Below are positions 1 through 10,871 of a DNA stretch of 64,000 nucleotides, piece by piece. Where the stretch lies: NCBI GenBank assembly GCA_000697355.1, contig JNEN01001256.1, positions 372,001 through 436,000 of the forward strand, written 5' to 3'. The DNA comes from Syncephalastrum monosporum B8922 (Eukaryota; Mucoromycota; Mucoromycetes; Mucorales; Syncephalastraceae). The translations under genes and the position numbers were made by a program. Positions within the stretch are counted from its first letter, which is position 1; each line of letters opens with the position of its first letter. The notes beneath the pieces were generated by a model, which saw nothing but the letters and a program-made list of their open reading frames with translations, made no database searches and was not told the DNA's origin.

Positions 1-317
1 TTTTACGTGAGGGGCCAGCATATCGTCTGAGTCAGCCAAATCGTACACGGTGCGTTCAATGTAGCCAAAGTCATAGGCATCGAGGGTCTCAAACTTTGGA
101 TCGACTGGCTTGAGTGTGCAGCCGTGATGGGTGGCAGTCGAATCTCGACCGACCTCCATTCTAATATGTAGTGTATAAAGCGAAGAAAAGGGGTAGTATG
201 TAGTAAAAGTACCAGAACTTTCCTTTTACTACGCCCTTTACGCCAGATGTACAGGTAAGTCCGATAGGTGATAAGAAGGAAAGTGGCAACAAATAAGATT
301 ACATTCACAACGGCCAA
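1..317 (-). CDS. Unrecognised protein, N-terminal part (runs off left edge)
   Basis: Only the first coding part is in the window. An open exon lies at about 1-161 on the minus strand; it starts with MEVGRDST, continues with acidic and aromatic residues (for example TLDAYDFGYIERTVYD), and is still open at the edge. A second open stretch at about 250-317 encodes a hydrophobic N-terminus (MAVVNVILFVATFLL) and could be an upstream exon joined by an intron of about 95 bp (donor GTACAT, acceptor TTAG), giving a membrane anchor or signal. I do not recognise the family. Either methionine, at 317 or at 161, could be the true start. Confidence 0.4.
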
Positions 318-1114
318 TGCAAATCTGGATCAGCTATAGGAAACATATTACCCGTGTATGCTCATAATACCCCAATAATTGTACCTTATTCATCCTCGTA
401 GCCTAAATACTGTCGTCGATTTCTTCACAAATACATAGATTAGCTTGTTCTATAGATTGACACATCCAATTTCTCACGCCTTGTAATAGAAATCATGTGC
501 AAATAGCCTGTACACACATCGCATCTAAATGCATCCAAGTAGAACAAGCAGATACAAGACAGCATCTATTCTGAGCATGACTTTTTTTTTTTTGAATGTA
601 GGGATTGTACCCATATGCACACAATGGATTCGAAGGTACCTCGGTCGATCCGTAGTACGCTTATATCACTGTCACCTCAAACTCCTTTGATGAAGAAGGC
701 CCATATACCATCCCTAACGAGCGAGTGAAAACCCAATTGAGTGACGTATCACGGCTGATGGTTAGATAGAGTTCCTTGGACGTCCAGCGCAATTGTAGTG
801 GAAAAGACCTTCATTAAAACCGTGTTGCGCTCTTTCACAAAAGCTACCCATGGGAAATCCGGTCAGCTACACAAGAGTAATATAATTTCTAGTAAAAGAA
901 ACCTTCAAGTTCAACGTTATTGCTTTTTTGTAGGATGGTAAGAGTGCATAAGGATCGTTCAAATGTATATGCTTTGATAGGACATTATGGCATTACAAAA
1001 TTTATAAGAACACGCAACTATGAGACAGCCTGATGCATGGCTTGATTTCATGGAGACTATATACAGATTATATGGTACAATAGACGAGAAGAAGAAAGGG
1101 CGGGGGTATATGTA
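318..1114. other. Intergenic region, no gene seen
   Basis: AT-rich spacer between the left-edge gene and the 3' end of the BRCA1-like gene. It contains a T run near 580-593 and no open frame with recognisable protein content. It presumably holds the promoter of the left-edge gene and the 3' end of the neighbour. Confidence 0.5.
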
Positions 1115-3329
1115 TCAGCGAGACGTCAATGGCTCGCATCTGCTCAGATGGCCCAGCATCCAGACAACGCCGTGTACTTGGCAGTGCTGAAGGAATTGTA
1201 TCGCGCGTTGATCAGACGGCTCTTCCAGGCTGGGCACAATCACACGCGTATCGCTTTGCTGCTTGGTCGGACGCCTATTCAGGATGATCCCACCTGCCGC
1301 TTGACACAAATGGAGCAATTCCTGTTTCTGGTATTTAGGGCTAAAGTCACCGACAAAGAAGAAGCGCACGCCCTCAAATAACGCGGGATCGCTCTTGGTA
1401 CGGCGCAAGCGTCCCTTCTTCGGGCCTTCAGTTGGACCCAGGGTCATGTCGCCTTTGGCCTCGTACGGCGCTTCGGGTAGCCATCGATTGGTTTGCAGAC
1501 TCTTGAGAAGCCCTGAAAAAGTAGAAAGTCATAAGTCTTTGGTATCAACCTTTGCTTTGTGTACTTGCATTGATTATCGACGATCCATTTTCCAGCAACG
1601 ATGCCGTGCAAGTATTTCCCAGTACGTTTCGCGAGGCCGTTTTCGTTCGTCGTGGTGATCACATGGGTGATGACATCGATATCACGCACTGAATCGTGGA
1701 AGTGAATCGTGAGCGAGCTCTCGATGGATGCGGCTTCTGTTTCGTTTCTGAGAGCCTAATGCACGTGTCAGCATGTAGGCCAGTAGACATATTTCTAGCC
1801 TTTTTACCTCATCGACGTGGGTGAACAAGACATGAACGGGGTACAGGTCGGAAGTCATGTCCTCCTCCCATTCGGGCGTCGGTGCAGACGCGGGTAGAGA
1901 GTGCGTGTCCATGGTGGGAAGCAGTGTCGCCTCCACATGGCGAGGCATGTCTGCTTGCGCTGCATGATCCTCTCTGTTCTTGCGGCACACGGCACACCGC
2001 TCGTTGCAAACATCGTTTTTGAACTGACAGAACGGACAGAGCCACGATGCAGAAGGCGGTCGGTTCATTAGGCGGCGTCGTTTCTGAGCGTCTCGTGCGG
2101 AAGTGAGATGGCGCTGACTGCTCGCCTTACGAGGTATAACGAAAAAAGGATCCCATATGGGATTATCATCCGTGTTTTCGTCTGGTTCGTTTTCTGTGCC
2201 GGCGCTGCTTCCGATTGTATTCGTATTACCCACAGAGTGAAGACTGCCATAAGCATCATTGTATGACTGTGGAGGCTGAGAAGCAGATATAGGATTCTGT
2301 ATGGAATCGTCTTCGTCTTCGTCTTCGTTTCCGCTCTCGCTCTCACTCTTGCTCTCGTTCACAGCTTCATTTTCATCTTCGTCTTCATCTTCATTTCCAG
2401 CGTCAGCAGGCGTTCGGATTGCCGTGTGTATGGCTGCGCTCTCCGTCTGATCATCGGGATCGTCCGGTTTATTCTGCTGAAGCGATGGTATTCCCCTAGA
2501 CAATGGATTCGTGCCATTGGATAGAGCATGGGTGCTATTTTTTGGAAGTGCCGCGGGAATGGGTTCGTCTCGTATGTTTGTATTGTGAACATCAGTGTCT
2601 TCAGGCACGCCTTCCGAGTCCAGCATGGCTAACAGCAGCGCACCGTCGTCGTAAGAGTTTTGAGAGTTTTGAGAGTTTTGAGAGTTTTGTGAACTATGAT
2701 CCAATGCTTCCCGTGCGGCAGATGCTGACATGTATCTTCTTTCAGGAGGGTCGCTTGGTGCTTGGGCGTTTTGCAACGCTTCTGGGGCGCGTCCAGCCGT
2801 TTCGTCTGACGTTTCATCTGCTTCATCTGCTTCGTTTGCTTTGGACCGAGACGCGTCGGTCGCAAGAGAAGCCTGCTGAACGTGGCTCCGGAAAGACGCG
2901 GCGTCGGGCAGCTTGAAAGTCTGCGATCCGACGGAGGGCTGCTCAAATGAAAGCGGTGTCAACGGGTCCGTGACGAGTTTGCGCTTGAGTGCCCTGACGC
3001 AGGCCACGAGTACGTCGTGTCGAGGATCCCGTCGCACGTTTTTGATAATGGCCGGCAGCTTGCACTTCGGACAGCACCGATCCTCACCCACGCGATCGGT
3101 CACGCAGAGCCTGTTTCATTGCATGAGCCGGAACGCGTATGTAAGAAGACGGAACTTACTCGCAGAAGCGATGACCACATTCGGTCAGGACTCGTGTGGA
3201 TCGCAGAAGCTGGTGACTTTTTTTTTACTGGATTCAGCACAGGTAACGAAAAGAGAAAAAAGACTATAATTACCATAAATCGCATTGAAGCAAAGACTCA
3301 ATAGTGAGTAGTTTTGCTGCGAAAGACAT
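1115..3329 (-). CDS. BRCA1-like RING / RanBP2-zinc finger / BRCT protein, frame broken in the RING
   Basis: Five exons are inferred: 3329-3274, 3227-3160, 3110-1808, 1755-1550 and 1512-1115. The first begins MSFAAKLLTIESLLQCDLC, giving the first RING cysteine pair. The next two supply LTECGHRFCELC and CCPKC, completing a C3HC4 RING. The long middle is disordered, with an NSQ tandem repeat and strongly acidic stretches, and contains a RanBP2-type zinc finger (WLCPFCQFKND...CAVC). The C-terminus matches paired BRCT domains (KYLHGIVAGKWIVD, then LFEGVRFFFVGDF). RING plus BRCT is the BRCA1/BARD1 architecture: an E3 ubiquitin ligase acting in DNA-damage repair. Exon 2 opens with T followed by nine A (3218-3226), and the frame from the first cysteines into LTECGHRFC does not close unless that run has another length. 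This is an assembly indel, slippage, or a real mutation. The 37-bp intron 1513-1549 is unusually short. The gene is divergent from symplekin. Family call confident; orthology to BRCA1 versus BARD1 open. Confidence 0.72.
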
Positions 3330-3739
3330 GAGCCGTTACGTGTCCCTGTCAACAGAGTGGAAAGACCATCGATTTGCGGCTGAGAGGGGTGATTTTTTTG
3401 TTGGATATTTTATTGTTATCAACTTTAAGCCTTTTGGTTTACTGCTACGAAAACAATACGACATTCTCGGTGACGAAAAGATGTGCATAACAGGAAGAAT
3501 GACATCACGTGCCAGTAAAGCGCACAAGCTGGGGATCAAAGCAGGCACGAGATGCGAGCCATGATATACAAGAAGCAAGCGACAGGCGGATAGAATACTA
3601 AGTAGTCTGCCAAAGAATGAAAGGATAATTTTCAATGTCCTGAACAGGAATTCTTACAGAAAGCAAGCGCGTCTAGTATTTTCTTTTCTTCTCTTATTTC
3701 ATACTACGGAGACGCTCTTTTTCGTCTCTCTCTGTTTTA
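3330..3739. promoter_or_regulatory. Divergent promoter region, BRCA1-like gene / symplekin
   Basis: A 410-bp spacer between two divergently transcribed start codons. The side facing symplekin is pyrimidine-rich (TTTTCTTTTC, then CTCTTTTTCGTCTCTCTCTG) immediately upstream of the ATG, a leader type also seen in front of the Rho genes here. No clear TATA box or known operator is visible. Confidence 0.4.
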
Positions 3740-6700
3740 ATGAACTCGCCAGAGCTCCAACTCCTGCACGACTTCAACGATGCCGTGCTCGAGGACATTC
3801 AGACTGCCCAGGGTTACGCCACTAATCGATTCTTGGATGCCATTGCTGAACTGATCACTCCCAACAACCAAGTCGACACTATCAAAGACGCTCTGCGTGC
3901 CTTTGGCCTGGTTGTCCCTCATGTCTTCAAAACAATGTGAGTCAGCTCCATTCAATACAAAGACTGCCATCGTTGGCTGACCCAATCTGGACAGCTGTCA
4001 AAATGAGACAGAAACAAAAATGTGGCAGACCACAAAACATATAATCAGCATTGTACGGAAGCAACTCGCGGATCACGACAATTTTGGTGTGCGATTGCAC
4101 GCCATGCACTGTTTCCTCAACTTGATCCTCCTTTTCACGAAGCCAGAGAATTATCGCCCGGTAAGTGTTCTGAGTCGGTGTCATAGACAACGGATCTTAC
4201 AAGTGCTTTTATATCTTCTTTGACAGGATGAGCCCACATTAAATATGGTGCGAGCGAACCATCAGCTATTGAATGGAGACGAACTTTTTGAACTGGGAAA
4301 AAGCCTATTTCAGAATCTCCTGGGACGGTTGAGGAGCTCAGCTAGGTAAGTGAACGAGCAGCGAAGTAATAGTGGCGAATGACATTTACATTTTATTATG
4401 CACATCAGTAATTCTGCCTCCCTGCTGACTGCCATCGTCAACGTCCTGGCCACCCTTGCGCGGAGGCGCGTTGTTCTCCAGAAATACATCCTTAACGCAT
4501 TCGTAAATGTATCACAAAACCCGCCCTCGGGTTTAGACGCTCAGCAGAAACGCGATGTGGATAAAGCAGTCAAGGTCGCTCTTGTTGCGCTTATAAGGTA
4601 AAATCATACACTATTTACTCATGTAGCGTGCTTACACATACCGATATGTATTATTATACTAGATCGGAGACATCAAGGAGTAAGCGAGATGAGATGATAC
4701 AGGCGTTTCAAGCCGTTGGTGGCAACCCCGCGTCCTTCCAGCGATTATCAAAACAAGGCAAACGACCGCACCCCTCGTCCTCCTCTAGTGACAACGCGGA
4801 AAAGCGACACCGACCCGAGTCAGCCACTCCCAAGGCTGAGCCTTCGACGTCCACACCCCCCACCGCGCCTGCTGCAGCCCTCTCAAGCATTGACGTGACC
4901 ACAATTCCTCACAGCCTCGTTCTAGAAATTGTATTCGGCGTCCTGCAAAATATATCTCTAGACGTCGTCCGGGAGCGTATCGCCTCAGTAAGTCAAAATG
5001 ATACGACTATTCATGTTTCTCTCGTCTCACCTGATGAATAGCTTCCCGCAAACCTTGGCCAACTGCCTTATATGCGCGGCCCTGTCGATTCACAATTACC
5101 GCTGCAGCCGCAGCCCACACAGGCACAACCTCAGCCATCGCTGCCATTGACGCCATCGCATCCCCTGCCTGTGCCTAGCGCCTCGACATCTGCCCCTACG
5201 CCCCCTCAGACCGCCCAAACATCTCAGCCTCCCATTAAGCGTGAACCGGCCGCGCGTGAGGAGCCGAGACCCGCCCGCAATCTTACAAGCACCAACCTCC
5301 AGCCGGGCATCCCTCTGGCCAGCGTGGAAGAGCGCGCGAGTCAGTCGCTCAAGACGAAGCCATACAAGCTGGTGGCTCTTCCAGAAGACAGCGCGGTGGA
5401 TAGCTTGAGTATGACCAAGAAAGCAGTGCAGCGCATGTTTGAGGCGGCCTCCGGGGCTCCGAACGCAGGCGAGACTGCGGCGTGGAATTTAACATCGCGG
5501 ACGGTGTGGCTTTACGTTCTCGGCAAGGTCATCGGACGTGAGACGAAAACGGTGACGGATGCGGATGGCGACACGAGCATGGATGTCAAGCTCGATATTA
5601 AAGAGAGCATTACGGATCCGGACATGTTAAAGGAAATGCTGCTGGAATTTTGCGTCGATGATCTCCCAGAAAGGTAAAGAGAAAGAGTGGAGGAAGACAA
5701 GTTCCATGACTGACATGATGGGGAATCGGTACACAGATACGATATTGCTGGTCTTTGGCTGACGGGAGAGTACTTGCGCGATCAAAAGCAATCAACGCAT
5801 GACTTCTCAAAATGGCTGTTGATGACGCTTGAAAAGGGCATACCGACCCTGGCTCCCAAGGACGACAAAACGCTACAGAAGCTGATCCGGGATGTGCCTA
5901 GTCTTAATGCAGATGCCATTGAATTACTAAAGAAGAATATGAAGGAAGAATTCAATCGGTTTATTCCCTGCGCCTCCGTCCTATTTGACCAAGTCGACAG
6001 CCACACCAAGATGGGGAACGCGTGTTTGGACGTGCTTTTGGAATTCTGCACGGATGCGGACGTGAAGCGACGCTCCCATGCGATCGTGGCCGTCAAAAAA
6101 TGGGTCCCGAACGACGCCACGATTTCCCCTCTAGTTGAGTCGTATGCGCTGAATGCCCTGCAAAGAGTGAAGGAGTCACCGCCGCCTACCTTGTTAAAGA
6201 CCGAAGCACCGCCGCCCGAGCAAGACGAAGAAGTCCTGAAGGAAGAAGGAACGCCGACGGGGAATGATGTGGATGACGACATGCAGCAGCAGCGAGACCC
6301 AGACGTGTCCGACCGGCCCGACGAAGATTCAGAGGACGCATGGTCGGAGACGGACGTGGTGCGCCATATCGAGCTCTATTTTGCTCTCTGCCATCGCAAG
6401 AATGCCTTGCTGGAGAAGTAAGTGGCCCTGAGCATAAAAAAGTAGAGACAAAGTGTACTTACCCGCAGGAAATTTAGGTTGTATGATGTCTACATACATG
6501 CGTCGGGCAATGTTAAACGCTATGTCAGAATACACATTTCCAGACTCATTAAAGCCATTGGCATGAAATCAGCTGACCTTCTGGAGATCATACGTCATTT
6601 CCCTGCAGGCGGTGAAAGTCTGACCATCCAGATCCTGGAATCGCTGTGTGAAAACGGTACATACACGCTTTGAAAGGAAGAAAACAAAGAAGCCATAGAA

Positions 6701-7776
6701 CACTCATCTCTTCCATCTGCCTTCTTTAGCACAACCCACACCAGAGCTCGTGGCCGTCGTGAAATCCGTCTATGCCGAGAAAGGTGACATCCACTTTTTG
6801 ATACCCACCATTTCTGGTTTCACCAAGGTAAGGAAAATAAATGATGATTTGCATGTATGCTAAAGGGCATCACATTCTTGTAGAATGATATCCTCCAGAA
6901 TTTGAGCAGCATCCTCAACTGCCTCAATGAAACCGAGGAACAGCGCAAGGTCGTGACAGATGTGTTCACGCGCATGGTGTCTGGTAGCGCGACTGCGGCA
7001 GCTCCCATGACCGCCGCTGAGGTGCTGGAAGGGATCATCAACAGCGATGAAAGTTTGTCGCTGCGCAAATCAATTGAGGGTAAGACAAAGAATGCCAACA
7101 GACGTATATACAACGAAGAGCCCCAAACACCACGCATACACACGAAAAGGGAGAGTGAGAGAGACTGATCGATATTTGTTTTCTGTTGCCATGTTCATAG
7201 CCATCCAGCTCTGCGTGAGTCTCACTGACCTGTTTACATCCAAAGAGGTTGCGGCGGCACTGACGCAAGTGAGCGAACAACTTGGGAACCCTGTGGAACA
7301 AAGCCGACGACCCGTCCTTGTTATGGTTACCGTAAGTTGACGTGAAAGAAAAAAGGACAAAAACAAAAGTGGGATAGAGTTATGCTGATCCTTCATATTC
7401 CGATCGACAGATGATTCGATGCGTGCCTGTCCACAAAGACCTCCACCCTTTTATCCTCTCCCTCATGCAAAAGCTGATTTCTAAAAAGATATGGAGGTGG
7501 CCCAACCTCTGGAAAGGCTTTCTCCGCTGTATCGAGGTAAACGATTTATATGTTTGTGAAGAAGAGAAGAGAAATAACGCGTTGGGGACACATGATCTAT
7601 CTTAGGATACACTTCCTGGGTCGGTCAAGGCGATCGTCGGACTGCCTGACACGCAGCTGGAGGACGTGTTGCGCAGGATACCGAATAGCCGTTCCCCGCT
7701 GCGGGAGTACGCTGAACAGAACCAGTTGGTGCGCGTGCTCGTGATGATGAAGAAGCTCAATATGATTGAAGAGTGA
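3740..7776 (+). CDS. PTA1: Symplekin / Pta1, mRNA 3'-end processing scaffold
   Basis: Roughly thirteen exons joined by short introns encode about 1,070 residues. The N-terminal part (MNSPELQLLHDFND..., then LLGRLRSSA and SLLTAIVNVLATLARRR) matches the HEAT-repeat N-terminal region of symplekin/Pta1. A low-complexity Pro/Gln/Thr linker follows (about 4740-5270). The C-terminal half (ILESLCEN, FLIPTISGFTKNDI, WPNLWKGFLRCIE) matches the conserved symplekin C-terminal domain. In known systems this protein scaffolds the cleavage and polyadenylation factor, bridging Ssu72, Ysh1/CPSF73 and other subunits in the nucleus. First splice: donor at 3937, acceptor before 3995. The stop is followed 14 nt later by AATAAA (7790-7795), a likely polyadenylation signal. 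Individual exon borders in the middle are approximate. Confidence 0.88.
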
Positions 7777-8218
7777 TAGAACGAGAGACAATAAAATGGG
7801 ATGAACAATGTACAGACATAATAGAAGCACAAAGGAAACGAATATGCAAATTGGGGAGGGTTGCGTACATGTAACCGAAAAAGAAAACCGCGTGGTGTGT
7901 AAGGTGACACACGCTCTATAGAGTTGCCCGCGCAACACTACAAGCATATAAATATATATATACAGATACACAGTACACAACACAGTACACAGTACACAGT
8001 ACACGCACAGCTTGGAGAGAAAAGAGCCTGACCGCCTGTACACACTCCACGCTCACACACAGACTCTCGCTTACTTGCAACCGAACAGCGCACAGCCATT
8101 TTTGTTTCCCCTTTTTCTTCTTTCCTTTCTCACTCTTTTTTTTTTTTTTTTTCCTTTTTCCTCTTCTTCTTCCTCCTACTGCTGCTACTCATCTCTTCAC
8201 TTGCTTTCGCAATCGGCC
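7777..8218. other. Intergenic region with short tandem repeat and T tract
   Basis: Between symplekin and the Rho-family gene. It holds the symplekin polyadenylation signal, a TA-rich stretch (7947-7965), a period-7 ACAGTAC tandem repeat (about 7968-8005), and a C/T-rich leader with a long T run (about 8137-8152) ahead of the Rho start codon. Confidence 0.55.
7968..8005. repeat. Period-7 tandem repeat (ACAGTAC)
   Basis: Several consecutive, slightly imperfect copies of ACAGTAC lie in the 5' flank of the Rho-family gene. It is a simple microsatellite with no visible coding role. Confidence 0.6.
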
Positions 8219-9204
8219 ATGACTCGGGTAATGACCCTTGGGAGTAGAGAAAGGGATAGGAAGCTCACCTCTCTCCGCCTTAGGTATCTCGGAAAAAGCT
8301 TGTTGTGGTGGGCGACGGTGGTTGCGGCAAGACCAGTTTACTGGTGGTGTATCAACGTGGCGCTTTTCCCGAGGTACGAACTTGAAACCGAAAAGCCATG
8401 TCTACGTATGGCTGAGCCTTCTTTCGCTTTGTAGCGCTATGTTCCGACCGTGTTTGAAAATTACATTGCCAACGTAGAGCTCGATAACGGACGAGTGGTG
8501 GAGCTGGCCTTGTGGGACACAGCCGGTCAAGAGGATTACGACCGACTACGGCCACTCAGCTATCCCGAGACAGACGTGATACTGATCTGCTTCGCCATCG
8601 ACCAGCCCACCTCGTTCGCCAATGTTCAGGACAGAGTAAGTAGACTTAGAATCATTGGGATGGGACAAAAAAGATGAAGGAAAACCAAGAGGTCTTATAC
8701 AGAAATGCGCGATTTTCTCTTGTCTAGTGGCTGCCGGAGGTGACACACTTCTGTGAAAACGTACCAAAGCTGTTGGTGGGCAACAAGATCGACTTGAGAG
8801 ACAACCAGACTCGTATCGCTCAGCTGAACGCACTCGGCCATAATCTCACCACCTACGAAGAGGTAATGAAAAACAAACACAAAGAAATGCAAAGCATTCT
8901 TTCCCTATCCATGTATATATGCATATACATATATGAAATCGCTCACTCACTATCTGTCTCTCCCTTTCGTCTCATTCATTCATTCATCCATTCATGCATA
9001 CATGCACTCTTTTTTCTCGCTTGCTTTCATTCGGGATATGTGCAACAACAGGGTGAGCGACTGGCCAAGGAGATCGGTGCAAAGTATTACGAGTGCAGTG
9101 CCAAGAACAACCAGAACGTACACGAGGTGATTTCAGCTGCGACCAAGATTGCAATGACGGGCGGCATTATGCGATTGCAAAAACGACTCTGCACTTTGCT
9201 CTAG
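8219..9204 (+). CDS. Rho-family small GTPase with CaaX box
   Basis: Exon 1 is only MTR (8219-8227), followed by an intron. The spliced protein, about 190 aa, has the P-loop GDGGCGKTS, the Rho-type effector loop YVPTVFENY, the DTAGQE switch II motif, a base-recognition motif VGNKID, and ECSAK. It ends RLCTLL, a CaaX box with terminal Leu that predicts geranylgeranylation and membrane attachment. FENY rather than FDNY in the effector loop points to the Rho group and not Cdc42/Rac. It is not Rho1: the GDGGCGKT loop and the C-terminus differ from the clear Rho1 at 42.2 kb. The introns after FPE and after the TYEE motif fall at the same places as in that gene, suggesting an old duplication. Rho GTPases of this type control actin, exocytosis or wall synthesis; which one cannot be read from sequence. 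Confidence 0.88.
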
Positions 9205-10871
9205 CACGGGAAGGCGAACAAAAGAAGTAGGAAAGAGCAGTGGTGGTAAAAAAAATGAGAGAGAAATGGATTGGCGCGATTCTGTGTGCATATGTGTATC
9301 TGGGAGCGTAAACTCAATCCCTCATATTACATATCATTTGTACATGCTTTACCACAACAGCTCAGACACAAAATGAGTTGTAACTTATACACGCATGACA
9401 CACATACACACAATATCATCTCTCTCTCTCTCTCGTTCCTCCCTCTTATCCTTTACTACTACCACTTTCAGGCACCCTTCTCCATGTTGGATCGACTCTA
9501 ACCTATACTCATATTCTTTCCTTTCCTTTCCTCTATCTTTTCTTTTCTTCTCTTCTTCTTCTGATATACATATCCTGACACCATTATACACAATGCAAAC
9601 ATACCACTTATAGCCTTTTCCGTTTCCTTTTCCTTTTTCTCTTTTCTTTCTTTCTGTTTTGGGTACATTTGTTGTATACCCGCCTTTATTTAAGATCATC
9701 CCTCTTCCTTTGCTATCTACACGACGAATGTACAAATAACAGAAAGATTCCACAAATTTGACTTTTTCTCTTTTCTTACGGACCCTTACACAAACACCTG
9801 TCCTAAATCCTAAAATCCTAACTTTTGTGGGCGCACGGCCACTTTTGGGCTTGGACCAAAACATTAGAGTAGCCTCTTCCATATATATTATTTAAGAACG
9901 GATATACACATTACAGGCTTACAATACTTGTAGAATTCTCTATGAACCTTTTACATTTCCGCCTCTCCCCGAGCGAAAGGTTTCTATCCTTTCCTGAACG
10001 TCTGCATGGAAAGGAAATCATTATATCTCAAAGATGCTACTGTTTGGATACCTGATGTGTGCATATTACAGTGGGTCTGTAGCAGGAGCCGACAAACATA
10101 ATCTTTGCTGGTATCACCAGACGAAGTTAGCTCTGAACAGTGAATAAAACGACAGTCATCGATCAACCACCGATCACCTGGAAACGGAAATAAGGAGGCC
10201 ATTAGAATATCATAACCGAACCATGAATTAAGCGAGCACGTATAGACCTACGCAACAGGTGATCGGCGGTTCATATATAGGCTTACATACATACGTACAT
10301 ACATGATATTATAACACACATTTCGCTTCAAATGGGCCTGGCCTAAACGAATGGCAACACCAGGATTTAGCTTTGCTGCTACTTAGAGTCGTCGCGACTT
10401 TAGATTTGAGTCACTCATACTAAATCGCGCAACATATGGAAAACAATTATCAGCTCGATTCTCACTCGGAGAAATTGCGCTTTTGCATAAATCCATCCCG
10501 GAACAGCCTTCCTTCTCATACACGAAACTATTCCCCTGCATGATTCGTGCAATGGCTCGTTATACGTGTCTTCTCTTGTTGCTAGTATGGGTAATGGCAA
10601 CCAACACTTTTGAGTCGTTACGATATACACTGCTGATGATGTATAACAATGGAATAAGCGATTTAAAATCATGCGGCACAAAGGGAAATAAACAATGTAC
10701 GTCTCAGCATGCTCCCGAGAAGTATTCGGGTAAAGCTCAAAGCATTATAACGTTTCTGTGCAACCGTTCCCAGGGTCCATGTCTCCTATAAAAGCGCCTG
10801 GTTTGGTCATGACTCGGTGAGCATATACTCATCCCTTTGTTTCGTCTTTTTGTTCTCCTCATTCTGATATA
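9205..10871. other. Intergenic region, low-complexity, no convincing gene
   Basis: The first 700 bp are very pyrimidine-rich on the plus strand, including a (CT)n run near 9419-9435 and TTTCCTTTTCC tracts, and give a meaningless open frame on the opposite strand. The remainder is AT-rich, with a CATA/GTACATA repeat near 10284-10305. The right end contains the TATA box of the dehydrogenase gene. Confidence 0.5.
10787..10794 (+). promoter_or_regulatory. TATA box of the short-chain dehydrogenase
   Basis: A perfect TATAAAAG lies 78 bp upstream of the ATG at 10872, with a C/T-rich stretch between. Position and sequence fit a core promoter TATA box. Confidence 0.5.

Noticed and set aside
9385..9882. 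165-residue open frame on the minus strand
   Set aside because: It is the complement of a pyrimidine-rich low-complexity tract and is made of Lys/Arg/Glu runs without any domain pattern.
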